This document shows, one piece after another, positions 34,247 to 43,183 of a stretch of DNA of 64,000 nucleotides (position 1 is the stretch's first letter; every line of letters starts with the position of its first letter). The notes beneath the pieces were generated by a model, which saw only the letters and a list, made by a program, of their open reading frames with translations, made no database searches and was not told where the DNA came from. Where the stretch lies: assembly GCA_963798805.1 (NCBI GenBank), contig CAWCVC010000010.1:372001-436000 (forward strand), given 5' to 3'. The position numbers and the translations under genes were made by a program. Origin of the DNA: CAVZCK01 sp963798805. GTDB taxonomy: Bacteria; Pseudomonadota; Alphaproteobacteria; Rhizobiales; Rhodomicrobiaceae.

Positions 34247-35053
34247 ATGGACACCGGCGCAGCGCTTTTTCCGTTCCAAAACGTCGGGCTCTATGTTCTC
34301 GGCGCCGCTATCGGCCTCGCCCGGATGAGCGGCCTGGTCATGATCATGCCCGTATTCCTGCGGATCGGGCTGACCGGCATATTGCGCGCCGCGGTGGCGC
34401 TGGCGCTTTCGCTGCCTCTCCTGCCCTTCATCCTCGCGACATTTCCCTTCGATCAGACCTCGTTCGGCCAAATCGCCGCCATCCTCTTCAAGGAAGTCAT
34501 GGTCGGGATCGTCATCGGCATCGTGCTCGGGGTGCCGATCTGGGCTGCGGAAGCGGCCGGCGAAATCCTCGACCTCCAGAGAGGCGTCACTTTCGCGGAA
34601 CTGCTCGATCCGTCATTTACAATGACCAACAACATCAGCGGCTCTTTATTCTCCATCGTCATCGTGGCGATATTTTTCGCAAGCGGCGGGCTGAACTTCA
34701 CCATGACCGCTGTCTATGACAGCTATAAGCTCTGGCCGCTGACGACTTTCCTGCCGATCTTCCGGGAGGGCTCCGGGCTGCTCTTCCTCGGTCTTCTCGA
34801 TAATGTCATCGGCATGGGACTGATGCTGGTGGTGCCGATCGTCATTGCGCTGCTGCTCACCGATCTCTCGCTAGCGCTGGTCGCAAGGGCCGCGCCACAT
34901 ATGAACATCTTCGTGCTGTCCCTGACGGTGAAAAACCTCGCCTTTACGCTGCTGCTCGTCCTCTACGCAACATTCCTGCTCGGCTATATGCGCACGGACC
35001 TGGGATGGCTCGCCGCCTTCGGCAGCAAGATCGAGCCATTCGTCCCGAAATAG
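34247..35053 (+). CDS. sctT: Type III secretion export apparatus protein SctT
   Basis: 268 aa, YscT/FliR family: about six to seven membrane helices; signatures 'EVMVGIVIGIVLGVPIWAAE', AGEILDLQRGVTFAELLDPS and 'APHMNIFVLSLTVKNLAF'. Caps the export pore and contacts SctU. ATG at 34247 has GGCGGGAA upstream. Last gene of the rightward T3SS unit; a strong hairpin terminator follows at 35069. Confidence 0.95.
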   Translation: MDTGAALFPFQNVGLYVLGAAIGLARMSGLVMIMPVFLRIGLTGILRAAVALALSLPLLPFILATFPFDQTSFGQIAAILFKEVMVGIVIGIVLGVPIWAAEAAGEILDLQRGVTFAELLDPSFTMTNNISGSLFSIVIVAIFFASGGLNFTMTAVYDSYKLWPLTTFLPIFREGSGLLFLGLLDNVIGMGLMLVVPIVIALLLTDLSLALVARAAPHMNIFVLSLTVKNLAFTLLLVLYATFLLGYMRTDLGWLAAFGSKIEPFVPK

Positions 35054-35068
35054 CCGGCGCGAAAATTG

Positions 35069-35098
35069 AAGTCCCCGCGCGGGGGGCGGGGACTTTTT
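35069..35098 (+). terminator. Strong (probably bidirectional) terminator after sctT
   Basis: AAGTCCCCGC / GCGGGGACTT inverted repeat (10 bp stem, 7-base loop at 35079-35085) followed by TTTTT. It ends the T3SS transcript; in reverse it lies just past the thiolase stop with a weaker T-tract, so it may serve both convergent units. It also marks the right border of the T3SS locus. Confidence 0.9.
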
Positions 35099-35130
35099 GT
35101 GCTTTTTCAGAATTGCCGGCGTCTTCCGGA

Positions 35131-36318
35131 TCAATCGCGCTCGACGCACATGGCGATGCCCATACCGCCGCCGATGCACAAGGTGGCGAGCCCCTTCTTG
35201 GCATCGCGCCGTTTCATTTCATGCAGCAGGGTGATGAGGATACGCGTGCCCGACGCGCCGATCGGATGACCGATCGCGATCGCGCCGCCATTGACATTGA
35301 CTTTCTCCGGGTCCCAGCCGATGCCCTTATTCACGGCGCAGGCCTGAGCGGCAAAGGCTTCATTGGCCTCGACCAGATCCAGATCCTTGTGAGACCAGCC
35401 GGCCCTTTCGAGCGCCTTCTTCGACGCGGGGATCGGCCCCGTGCCCATGATCGAGGGATCGACGCCTGCCTGCGCCCAGGAGACAATCCGGGCCAGCGGC
35501 TGCAGACCGCGCCGCTCGGCTTCGCTTGCCGTCATCAGCACGACCGCCGCAGCACCGTCGTTGATGCCGCTCGCATTGCCTGCGGTCACGGTGCCTTCCT
35601 TCGGGTTGAAGGCGGGACGCAGCTTGCCCATGTCCTCCAGCTTGACGCCGTCGCGGATATATTCGTCCTCGGCGACGACCGTATCGCCCTTGCGGGTCTT
35701 GATGACGACCGGGACGATTTCCTCCTTGAACTTGCCGGCTTTCTTGGCGGCCTCGGCCTTGTTCTGCGAGGCGACGGCGAAGCGGTCCTGATCTTCGCGC
35801 GTGATCTGCCACTGGCGGGCGACGTTCTCGGCGGTCGCGCCCATATGATAGCCGTTGAAGGCGTCCCACAGGCCGTCCTTGATCATAGTGTCGACCATCT
35901 CGAGATTGCCCATCTTCTGGCCCTGGCGGATATAGGCCGCATGCGGCGCCTGGCTCATGCTTTCCTGGCCGCCGGCGATCACGATCGAAGAGTCGCCGTT
36001 CTTGATCGCCTGATAGCCGAGCGCAACGGAGCGCAGGCCCGAGCCGCAGACCATATTCACCAGCCAGGCCGGCGTCTCGATCGGGAGACCGGCATTGATC
36101 GAAGCCTGCCGGGCCGGGTTCTGTCCCTGCGCTGCGGTCAGGATCTGGCCGAGGATCACTTCAGACACCTCGCCCGGCTCTATCTTGCCACGGTTCAGAA
36201 CCTCGGCGATGACGGTACGGCCGAGCTCATGGGCCGGAACGCTGCTCAGCGCGCCGTTGAAGGACCCAACCGGTGTTCTCGTGCCGGCCGCTATGACGAT
36301 TGCCTCTTGATTGCTCAT
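35131..36318 (-). CDS. phaA: Acetyl-CoA C-acetyltransferase (thiolase)
   Basis: Condenses two acetyl-CoA to acetoacetyl-CoA (or the reverse), first step of polyhydroxybutyrate synthesis. Active-site Cys in NMVCGSGLRSV (about residue 90), His in 'NGGAIAIGHPIGASGTRI' and second Cys in ATLCIGGGMGIAM are present. 395 aa, normal. It is divergent from phaR, which supports a PHA role; no acetoacetyl-CoA reductase (phaB) gene lies beside it in this window, unlike the usual phaAB pair, so phaA rather than atoB is inferred. Confidence 0.88.
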   Translation of the reverse strand: MSNQEAIVIAAGTRTPVGSFNGALSSVPAHELGRTVIAEVLNRGKIEPGEVSEVILGQILTAAQGQNPARQASINAGLPIETPAWLVNMVCGSGLRSVALGYQAIKNGDSSIVIAGGQESMSQAPHAAYIRQGQKMGNLEMVDTMIKDGLWDAFNGYHMGATAENVARQWQITREDQDRFAVASQNKAEAAKKAGKFKEEIVPVVIKTRKGDTVVAEDEYIRDGVKLEDMGKLRPAFNPKEGTVTAGNASGINDGAAAVVLMTASEAERRGLQPLARIVSWAQAGVDPSIMGTGPIPASKKALERAGWSHKDLDLVEANEAFAAQACAVNKGIGWDPEKVNVNGGAIAIGHPIGASGTRILITLLHEMKRRDAKKGLATLCIGGGMGIAMCVERD

Positions 36319-36485
36319 TGAGATTGATCTCCCCTGTTCGCCTGGAGCGAGTATCGCGGGCTGGCGATAAAGATTTGATCCTTAGATGGTGCCTAAAGGC
36401 GCAAAGCGAAACAAGCTTTCCCTTAAACTGCTCATTTCTAACGCATTCTCAGCATCCGCCGTCGGCCGTAATGCGAAAATCCTAG

Positions 36486-36525
36486 TGCTTTGCACAATTC
36501 TCATGATACTCGTTGTTGCAGTGCA
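36486..36525. promoter_or_regulatory. Paired TGC-N3-GCA sites, candidate PhaR operator
   Basis: Two inverted repeats lie in the thiolase-phaR interval: GTGCTTTGCAC (core TGCTTTGCA at 36486-36494) and TTGCAGTGCAA (core TGCAGTGCA at 36517-36525). Both cores fit TGC-N3-GCA, close to the CTGC-N3/4-GCAG site described for PhaR in Rhodobacter and Paracoccus, and they are 31 bases (about three helical turns) apart. The second lies 27 bases before the phaR start, fitting autorepression. Confidence 0.55.
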
Positions 36526-36551
36526 ATCACACGGCGCCAGGATTTAACGCG

Positions 36552-37223
36552 ATGTCCGAGAAGTCCCAGTCATACGCCAATGGCTTCGCCGAAAGCGCGG
36601 CGCCGTGCGAGACCAGCGCGAAAAAAGACCGCCAGCCCGTGGTCATCAAGAAATACGCTAATCGCCGGCTCTATAACACCGATACGAGCACCTATGTGAC
36701 GCTTGACGATCTGGCCTCGATGGTCCGGTCCGAGCGCGATTTCGTGGTCTACGACGCCCGCACAGGCGAGGATCTGACCCATTCGGTGCTGACGCAGATC
36801 ATCGTCGAGCAGGAGAGCAAGGGCACCCAGACGTTGCTGCCGATCGGCTTCCTGCGCCAGCTCATCCGCTTCTACGGCAATTCGATGGAGCGGTTCGTGC
36901 CGAGCTATCTCGAATACAGCCTCGACACGCTGACCCGCGAGCAGGAGAAGTACCGCCAGCAATTCGCCGACACTTTCGGCAGCGCCGCGATCGAGGTCAT
37001 TCAGGAGCAGACCCGGAAGAACCTCGAGATCTTCCAGCGCGCGCTCAGCATGTTCTCGCCCTTCACCAGCTTCGAGCCGACGAAGCAGACTGCCGGCGCG
37101 CATCTGGAAAAGCAGGACGAGACCCGGCCTCAGCCGGCTCAGTCCGACGAGATTGCGCAGCTGAAAACGCAGCTTGCATCCATTCAGTCACAGCTCGACC
37201 GTCTCGCCGATCAAAAGAAATAG
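36552..37223 (+). CDS. phaR: Polyhydroxyalkanoate synthesis repressor PhaR
   Basis: DNA- and PHB-binding regulator of storage-granule genes (phasins, its own gene). The N-terminal PHB/PHA accumulation-regulator domain is clear: 'IKKYANRRLYNTDTSTYVTL' at about residues 31-50, then DLASMVRSERDFVVYDA and LPIGFLRQLIRFYG. Residues of about 95-160 form the second domain; the C-terminal 30 residues are a coiled coil. The Met at 36552 is the first ATG after the intergenic region; 223 aa, slightly longer than usual because of an extra N-terminal 25 residues. Confidence 0.93.
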   Translation: MSEKSQSYANGFAESAAPCETSAKKDRQPVVIKKYANRRLYNTDTSTYVTLDDLASMVRSERDFVVYDARTGEDLTHSVLTQIIVEQESKGTQTLLPIGFLRQLIRFYGNSMERFVPSYLEYSLDTLTREQEKYRQQFADTFGSAAIEVIQEQTRKNLEIFQRALSMFSPFTSFEPTKQTAGAHLEKQDETRPQPAQSDEIAQLKTQLASIQSQLDRLADQKK

Positions 37224-37522
37224 GCCGGCGGCCCAAAGCCATACTGCGGTCACGATTTTTCCTGACCATAGGTAGCTATGGTCCGATGGCCGTTGCGGCG
37301 GGCTCGATCTCCTGACGTTGTCCTGAAATTGGTAAAAAAACCATTCAAGATTTGACGATTAGGTTAAAGCTCCGTTAAACGTGCTGCGCTAGGGTTCGGG
37401 GGCGGCTCGGCATTCCAGGCCAATTATAGAGTTGGGAAACGGCGCTCCAGTTGCGAAGTGTGTTCGCAGTGATGCGAAGCGGTCGAGTGAACACTTCGTA
37501 TGAATGCCGTTGGGAGGAGTTG

Positions 37523-38185
37523 ATGTTTCGGATCTTAGCACCGCTCTTGCTTGTGCTGATCTTGCCGGCATGCGCGATCTCGACGCCCTCCTCGCTGTTT
37601 TCGCCGCTTTCGCACAATGACCTGCCGCCGTCCGATCCGCCTCCGGATCGCCGGCCGCCCACCCAGGAAGCCGGGATCGGCACCTCGATCGGCAGCTTGT
37701 GGGATTCGGTAAAGTCCGGACTGAGCTTCGGCGACAAGACCGAGGTGAGAGTCCCGGGCGACGACAAGGTCGCGTCGTTGGACCCGGCTGCGGCGGAAAA
37801 CCTGATAAACCGCTATCGTGAGCAGAAGGGCCTGCGGCCTTTGCGGCTGAGCAGCAAGCTGACCCAGGCCGCGCAGGCGCACTCCGCGGATCTCGCCAAG
37901 AACGACCGGATTTCGCATTATGGCTCCGACGGCTCCGATACCTGGGACCGCGTCAGGCGAACCGGCTACCGCGCCAAGATGACCGCCGAGAATGTCGGCA
38001 CCGGACAGCTGACGCTCGCCGAGGTCTTCCGCGGCTGGCAGAACAGCCGCGATCATAATGCCAATCTGCTGCTGCCGGATGCCGAAGAGATGGGCATCGC
38101 CATGGTGCATAACCCGAACAGCCAGTTCAAAACCTTCTGGACGCTGGTGATCGGGTCGCCGGTTCAGCCCGTCGCGGCGAATTGA
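37523..38185 (+). CDS. CAP-domain (SCP/PR-1-like) lipoprotein
   Basis: 220 aa. ATG at 37523 with GGGAGGAG 3-4 bases upstream; signal peptide with lipobox LPAC (Cys17), then a Pro-rich linker (residues of about 28-50), then a CAP domain (about 90-210): 'LINRYREQKGLRPLRLSSKL', AQAHSADLAKN, 'TAENVGTG' and 'NSRDHNANLLLPDAEEMGIA' preserve the His/Glu cavity residues. Bacterial CAP proteins are secreted, of mostly unknown function. Monocistronic; 300 bases of AT-rich intergenic sequence precede it. Confidence 0.85.
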   Translation: MFRILAPLLLVLILPACAISTPSSLFSPLSHNDLPPSDPPPDRRPPTQEAGIGTSIGSLWDSVKSGLSFGDKTEVRVPGDDKVASLDPAAAENLINRYREQKGLRPLRLSSKLTQAAQAHSADLAKNDRISHYGSDGSDTWDRVRRTGYRAKMTAENVGTGQLTLAEVFRGWQNSRDHNANLLLPDAEEMGIAMVHNPNSQFKTFWTLVIGSPVQPVAAN

Positions 38186-38290
38186 ATTAAGATCGCTCAC
38201 CGATAGAAGCCGACGCGCCGGGATGAACGCCATCCGCGGCGCGATTTTCAGGTGTAGAGCAGAGGCGTCTCAGCGTAACGCGGTCGTGCG

Positions 38291-39256
38291 CTAAGTGCCG
38301 CCTTGCGCCTTCGCCTTGGGCTTGGCGTGCACCCGCGGCTTGTGTCTGATCTTCCTCACCGGATGCGGCTTGCAGACGACGAGATGCATGTCGCCGGGCG
38401 TGTTGGAGGCGTTCTCATCAATGGCCATCTGATCGAGCTTGGTCGAGAACATCACTTTCCAGGGATAGAAGTCGAAGCCGTGCTCGACCAGTTGCGCGGC
38501 GCGCGCCGTCCGCGCCCCGACCAATTCCGCGCCAAGCACGACCGCGATCATGCTCAGATCGCCGCGCGTCGCGCTCGCGACGAGGTTGAAGCCGGATGCG
38601 CAGATGAAGCCGGTCTTCATCCCGTCCGCGCCTTCGAAGGTTTTCAGGAAGCCGTTATGCGAGCGCAAAACGCGCTTACCGATCTTGAACGAGGGCAGCG
38701 AGAAAAGATTGGCGTGCTCCGGAAATTCCTTCAGGATCGCACGCGCCAGGATCGCCATGTCCCGCGCCGTCGTGACCTGCCCGTCATCCGGAAGGCCGTT
38801 GGCGTTGTTGTAGTGGGTCCTGGTCATGCCAAGCCGCTTCGCCGTCGCGTTCATGCGCTCGACAAAAGCGGCCTCGCTGCCGGCGATCCGTTCGGCAAGC
38901 ATCACCGCGACGTCGTTGGCCGATTTGACGATCAGGGCCTTGAGCGCGAGGTCGACCGTCAGTTCCCTGCCGACGGGCAAGCCGATCTTGCTCGGTGGCT
39001 GATCGAGCGCGTGCTGCGAGCAGATCACCTCGTCGGCAAGGGCAAGCTTGCCATCGCGCAACGCCTCGAAGGTGATGTATGCGGTCATCAGCTTGGTCAG
39101 CGAGGCGGGATGCCAGAGCTGGTCGGCGTCCTCGGCGTAAATGACAAGCCCGGATTTCGGCTCGATGACGAGCGCGGGGCCGGCTTTTGCGGCAACCGGC
39201 ACCAAAGGAAGCAACAAAGCCGCAATGGCCGCGCAGGTACGACGCGTCACGATCAT
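38291..39256 (-). CDS. D-alanyl-D-alanine carboxypeptidase (penicillin-binding protein, DacA/DacC family)
   Basis: Trims the terminal D-Ala from peptidoglycan pentapeptides in the periplasm. Signal peptide (residues 1-25), then the three peptidase S11 motifs: SLTK (about residue 53-56), SAN (about 113-115) and KTG in GADGMKTGFICASG. The C-terminus is a basic Lys/Arg/Pro tail in place of the usual membrane-anchoring helix. The ATG at 39256 immediately precedes the signal peptide; the open frame extends to 39454 without similarity. 321 aa. Confidence 0.9.
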   Translation of the reverse strand: MIVTRRTCAAIAALLLPLVPVAAKAGPALVIEPKSGLVIYAEDADQLWHPASLTKLMTAYITFEALRDGKLALADEVICSQHALDQPPSKIGLPVGRELTVDLALKALIVKSANDVAVMLAERIAGSEAAFVERMNATAKRLGMTRTHYNNANGLPDDGQVTTARDMAILARAILKEFPEHANLFSLPSFKIGKRVLRSHNGFLKTFEGADGMKTGFICASGFNLVASATRGDLSMIAVVLGAELVGARTARAAQLVEHGFDFYPWKVMFSTKLDQMAIDENASNTPGDMHLVVCKPHPVRKIRHKPRVHAKPKAKAQGGT

Positions 39257-39622
39257 GGCCAATCGGAATCCCTTCGCTGGCGGGAGGCCAGCCGGCTCGT
39301 GGCCGCGCCGCCCCCATCCCTCATGCAGAACGCCGGATGCCTCGCCCGTGCGGCCTCGCCAATCTGGCACGCCGCGCCGGGCTGCCCGCAATCCGGCGGT
39401 AAAGCGTGTTTGGTAGCACCGAGGCTTCGGCATCTCAAGAGGAGAGGTCTTCAAATTCCGCGTAGCCGCCGGCGCAATATGGAGCAGTTCCGCTCATAAG
39501 AGCCACACGGCTATCGGAGTATTCCGGCTTTCTTATCATTTCGGACCAAACTTTCTTTTTGGCCTAGAATGAAAGGTCTAGCTGCATTAAACCTGCTTGG
39601 TTCCAGCTATGGGAGGTAGTCT
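39257..39622. other. Intergenic region between dacC-type gene and dctP
   Basis: 366 bases without a gene, holding the promoters of two divergent units. A TAGAAT hexamer at 39565-39570 could be a -10 for dctP, but no good -35 lies at the right distance. The last 100 bases are AT-rich. Confidence 0.4.
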
Positions 39623-40603
39623 ATGAATTGGATTAGAAATTTGGCTTTGGCCGCTATAGCCGCATCTCTCGCTGCGGCGGCGCCTGCACAGGCCGAAACG
39701 GTGATCAAATTCAGCCATGTCGTGGCTGAAAACACGCCGAAGGGTCGCGCGGCGCTAAAGTTCAAGGAGATAGCTGAGAAGCTGCTTCCGGGTAAGGTCA
39801 GGGTCGAGGTCTATCCGAACTCTCAGCTTTTCGGCGACGGCAAGGAAATGGAAGCGCTCGCGCTCGGCGACGTGCAGATGATTGCGCCGTCCCTCTCGAA
39901 ATTCGACAAATATACGAAAAAGCTCCAGGTTTTCGATCTGCCCTTCCTCTTCGATGGCGTGGCCGCCGTCGACAAGTTCCAGGGAAGCGACGCCGGCCAG
40001 AAGCTGCTCACCTCGATGTCCGACAAGGGCTTCATCGGTCTTGCCTATTGGCACAATGGCATGAAGCAGCTCTCCGCCAACAAGCCGCTGCTGCTGCCGT
40101 CCGACGCCAAGGGGCTCAAATTCCGCATCCAGAGCTCGGACGTTCTGCAGGCGCAGTTCGAGGCAATCGGCGCGGTGCCGCAGAAGCTGGCCTTCTCGGA
40201 AGTCTATCAGGCGCTCCAGGTCGGCACGGTCGACGGTCAGGAGAACACCTGGTCGAACATCTACAGCCAGAAATTCTTCGAGGCGCAAAAGCACTTCACC
40301 GAATCCAACCACGGCGTGATCGACTATATGGTCGTCACCAATGCAGACTGGTGGAACGGTCTGCCGGATGACGTGAAGGAAGGCTTGAGGAAGGCGATGG
40401 CCGAGGCGACGAAGGTAAACAACGACATCGCCGGTCAGCTCAACGAAGAGGCCAAGAAGAAGATCATTGCCGCCGGCACTTCGGAAATCCATCAGCTCAC
40501 GCCGGATCAGAAGAAGGCATGGCGCGAAGCCATGAAGCCGGTCTGGGCGAAATTCGAGGGCCAGATCGGCAAAGACCTGATCGAGGCGGCAAGCGGCAGC
40601 TAA
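39623..40603 (+). CDS. dctP: TRAP transporter substrate-binding protein, DctP family
   Basis: Periplasmic receptor of a TRAP importer. Signal peptide residues 1-24 (ending PAQAE), then 'TVIKFSHVVAENTPKGRAAL', 'VEVYPNSQLFGDGKEMEALA', and 'LKFRIQSSDVLQAQFEAIGA' carrying the carboxylate-binding Arg. 326 aa. ATG at 39623 with GGGAGG upstream. Close to C4-dicarboxylate receptors, but the ligand could be another organic acid. Followed by a hairpin and dctQ-dctM. Confidence 0.92.
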   Translation: MNWIRNLALAAIAASLAAAAPAQAETVIKFSHVVAENTPKGRAALKFKEIAEKLLPGKVRVEVYPNSQLFGDGKEMEALALGDVQMIAPSLSKFDKYTKKLQVFDLPFLFDGVAAVDKFQGSDAGQKLLTSMSDKGFIGLAYWHNGMKQLSANKPLLLPSDAKGLKFRIQSSDVLQAQFEAIGAVPQKLAFSEVYQALQVGTVDGQENTWSNIYSQKFFEAQKHFTESNHGVIDYMVVTNADWWNGLPDDVKEGLRKAMAEATKVNNDIAGQLNEEAKKKIIAAGTSEIHQLTPDQKKAWREAMKPVWAKFEGQIGKDLIEAASGS

Positions 40604-40620
40604 ACTGCCAAAAAATCGGT

Positions 40621-40650
40621 AAGGGGCCGTAGTGTGAGCTGCGGCCCTTT
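40621..40650 (+). terminator. Intercistronic hairpin between dctP and dctQ
   Basis: AAGGGGCCG / CGGCCCTT inverted repeat with one bulge and a 12-base loop, without a proper T-run. Such structures after dctP usually give partial termination or 3' protection, keeping the receptor in excess over the membrane subunits. Confidence 0.5.
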
Positions 40651-40674
40651 CCTAACAAAAACGGGGGAAACGGC

Positions 40675-41229
40675 GTGTTGATCAAGGTCCTTCACCGCCT
40701 CGAGGAGTGGCTGCTCGCGCTGATCCTTGCAGCGATGACGATCCTCACCTTCGTCCAGGTCGTTCTGCGCTACATCTTCAATACCGGCCTGTTCTGGGCG
40801 CTCGAGGCGACGCTCTATCTGTTCGGCTGGCTGGTTTTGCTCGGCATCTCCTACGGCATTCGGACGCACTCCCATATCGGCATCGATCTGCTGGCGAAGT
40901 CGCTTCCTCCTGCCCCTCGCAAGATCCTCGGCCTCATCATCACGGCGCTCGCGCTCGTCTATACCGCGCTCATGCTCTGGGGCTCCTACACCTATATCGA
41001 CCGCATGATGCGCCTCGGCGTCGAAGCCGAGGATATACCGATCCAGCGGTGGATTCTGGGGCTGTGCCTGCCCATCGGCTTCGCTCTCCTCGGCCTGCGC
41101 CTCGGCATTATCGGCTGGCAGATCATCACCGGCCGGGCGAGGGGCTTCGAGCTGGCCGATGAAGCGGCCGAGGCCACCAAGGATATCACGCATGACGGAA
41201 CGCCGGATGCGACGGGAGTGTCCAGATGA
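40675..41229 (+). CDS. dctQ: TRAP transporter small permease subunit DctQ
   Basis: 184 aa membrane protein with four helices (about residues 13-35, 42-62, 82-104, 124-145). Family motif around 'YIFNTGLFWALEATLYLFGW' and GIDLLAKSLPP. The start is GTG at 40675, with GGGGGAAA upstream. The C-terminal 35 residues form a charged tail. Overlaps dctM by 4 bases. Confidence 0.9.
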   Translation: MLIKVLHRLEEWLLALILAAMTILTFVQVVLRYIFNTGLFWALEATLYLFGWLVLLGISYGIRTHSHIGIDLLAKSLPPAPRKILGLIITALALVYTALMLWGSYTYIDRMMRLGVEAEDIPIQRWILGLCLPIGFALLGLRLGIIGWQIITGRARGFELADEAAEATKDITHDGTPDATGVSR

Positions 41230-42519
41230 CGACGGGCTTTCTCTTCCTCGCGCTGTTCGTGTTCCTCATCATCGGCATGCCGATCGCGATGGCGCTCGGC
41301 TTGTCCTCGCTGCTGACCATCCTGCTGTTCGCGCATGACAGTCTTGCCTCGCTGGTCCTGAAATTCTTTCAGACCATGGAGCAGTTCACCCTGCTCGCCA
41401 TCCCGTTCTTCATCCTGGCCGGCAACTTCCTGACCACGGGCGGCGTCGCCCGCCGAATGATCGACTTCGCCGTGTCCGCGGTCGGCCATCTGCCCGGCGG
41501 CCTTGCCATCTCCTCGGTGCTTGCCTGCATGCTTTTCGCCGCCGTTTCCGGATCCTCGCCGGCAACCGTCGTCGCCATCGGCTCGATCGTCATCGCGGGC
41601 ATGGTCAAGAGCGGCTATACGCAGAATTTCGCCACCGGCGTCATCGTCAATGCGGGCACGCTCGGTATCTTGATACCACCTTCGATCGTGATGGTCGTCT
41701 ACGGGGCGGCGAGCGAGACCTCGGTCGGACGGCTGTTCATGGCCGGCGTCATTCCGGGCATCATCCTCGGCACCATGCTGATGGTGGCGATCTATGTCGC
41801 GGCGCGAAGTCAAGAAACTGCCGCGCCAGCCGAAGGCGACATGGGGCGAGCGGCTCCGATATTTCCGCGACGCGATGTGGGGATTGCTGCTGATCGTCAT
41901 CGTGCTGGGCGGCATCTATGGCGGCATCTTCACGCCGACCGAGGCGGCGGCGGTGGCGGCCGTTTACGCCGCCTTCATCGCGCTGTTCGTCTACCGTGAC
42001 CTGCGCTTCGCCGACGTGCCGCGCGTGCTGATCGAGTCCGGCAAGGTGACGGTGATGCTGATGTTCATCATTTCCAATGCCTTCCTCTTCGCGCATGTGC
42101 TCACGACGGAGCAGATCCCGCAATCGATCGCCCGCCAGCTTGTCGAGATGGGTCTTCAGCCCTGGCAGTTTCTGATCGTCGTCAACATTCTCTTGCTGGT
42201 GGCCGGCAACTTCATGGAGCCGTCGTCGATCATCCTGATCCTGGTGCCGATCCTGTTCCCGATCGCCGTCCACCTCGGCATCGACCCGGTACATCTGGGC
42301 ATCGTCATGGTCGTGAACATGGAGATCGGCATGGTGACGCCGCCCGTCGGGCTCAACCTGTTCGTCGCATCCGGCATCACGAACATGCCGCTGCTTTCCG
42401 TCGTGCGCGCGTCCCTGCCCTGGCTGATGGTGCTCCTGGCCTTCCTGATCATCGTCACCTATGTGCCGCAGCTGTCGCTGTTCCTGCCCAACCTGATGTT
42501 CGGAGGCGGCGGGCAATAG
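41226..42519 (+). CDS. dctM: TRAP transporter large permease DctM, reading frame broken near 41807
   Basis: Large membrane subunit, about 430 aa when joined. The first part runs in frame from the ATG at 41226 (FLFLALFVFLIIGMPIAMAL ... 'FAAVSGSSPATVVAIGSIV', 'GILIPPSIVMVVYGAASETS') to YVAAR near 41806, the second from there to 42519 ('TWGERLRYFRDAMWGLLLIV', FTPTEAAAVAAVYA, 'IGMVTPPVGLNLFVASG'). Removing one A of the AA at 41807-41808 restores YVAARVKKLP, the expected family sequence. So one base is inserted, by mutation or sequencing error. If real, transport would be lost, since the first frame ends at 41999. Confidence 0.85.
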
Positions 42520-42594
42520 CGGGACAACAGGAGAATGTGAGCGGGAGCGGCCCCACTCTCGGTCCGGGGCGGCGCAACGGCCGGACGGCTTTGT

Positions 42595-42681
42595 TGGTGC
42601 GGGCGGTCGGAGTCGAACCGACACTCTGTTACCAGAACCAGATTTTGAGTCTGGCGCGTCTACCAATTCCGCCACGCCCGC
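42595..42681 (-). tRNA. tRNA-Leu (anticodon CAA)
   Basis: Minus-strand cloverleaf: acceptor GCGGGCG (5' end at 42681) pairs with CGCCCGC ending at 42599, then encoded ACCA to 42595. Anticodon stem CCAGA/TCTGG with loop CTCAAAA gives CAA. The long variable arm (GTTCTGGTAACAGAGT region) and the GGTTCGACTCC T-loop confirm a class II leucine tRNA. It reads leucine codon UUG. Confidence 0.96.
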
Positions 42682-42805
42682 AAGGCCATGAGCGAATTCG
42701 TCGCGACCGCCGTCATAACGCGAGCGGCGCCCAAAGAAAAGCGCTTTGTCGGTGATCGGCAAGCCCACGGCGAAGCGCGTCGAAAGCGGACAAACATTCC
42801 AAAAA

Positions 42806-43177
42806 TCAGACGGCCTTATCGCTCTGAGGCGCGTGCTCCGCGCCGGACTCAAGCGTCGCTGCATTCGGCAGCGGGGGCCGCAGCTGATCACCCTCTCGCG
42901 GCGTCAGATCGACATAGAGCGCCTGCGCTTCGGCCGGTGGTCCGCGCCGGCCGCTGAAACCGGCGATCTGCAGCACCCGCACGTGGCCGAACACTGCCGC
43001 CGTGATCACGTCGCCGCATTTCACCGCATAGGCGGGTTTTGAGATCTTCTCGCGGTTAACACGGAACTTGCCCTGCGCAACGAGTTGAGCCGCGAGCGAG
43101 CGGGTCTTGACGATCCGGGCATGCCAAAGCCATTTGTCGAGCCGCTGGGTGTCCTTCTCGATCCCGCGATCCGCCAT
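42806..43177 (-). CDS. S4-domain RNA-binding protein (Hsp15/HslR-like)
   Basis: 123 aa. S4 fold at residues of about 10-60: 'QRLDKWLWHARIVKTRSLAA' and GKFRVNREKISKPAYAVKCG. Hsp15-type proteins bind the 50S subunit carrying stalled peptidyl-tRNA and help recycle it. The C-terminal 40 residues are variable. The gene starts 6 bases after the end of the helicase gene on the same strand; helicase plus S4 protein is a common alphaproteobacterial pair. Confidence 0.88.
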   Translation of the reverse strand: MADRGIEKDTQRLDKWLWHARIVKTRSLAAQLVAQGKFRVNREKISKPAYAVKCGDVITAAVFGHVRVLQIAGFSGRRGPPAEAQALYVDLTPREGDQLRPPLPNAATLESGAEHAPQSDKAV

Positions 43178-43183
43178 TTCGCC

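Noticed and set aside
41794..41810. Programmed frameshift as an explanation of the dctM, helicase and mrcA breaks
   Set aside because: No stop codon or slippery heptamer at the junctions, unlike prfB; a one-base insertion explains them better.
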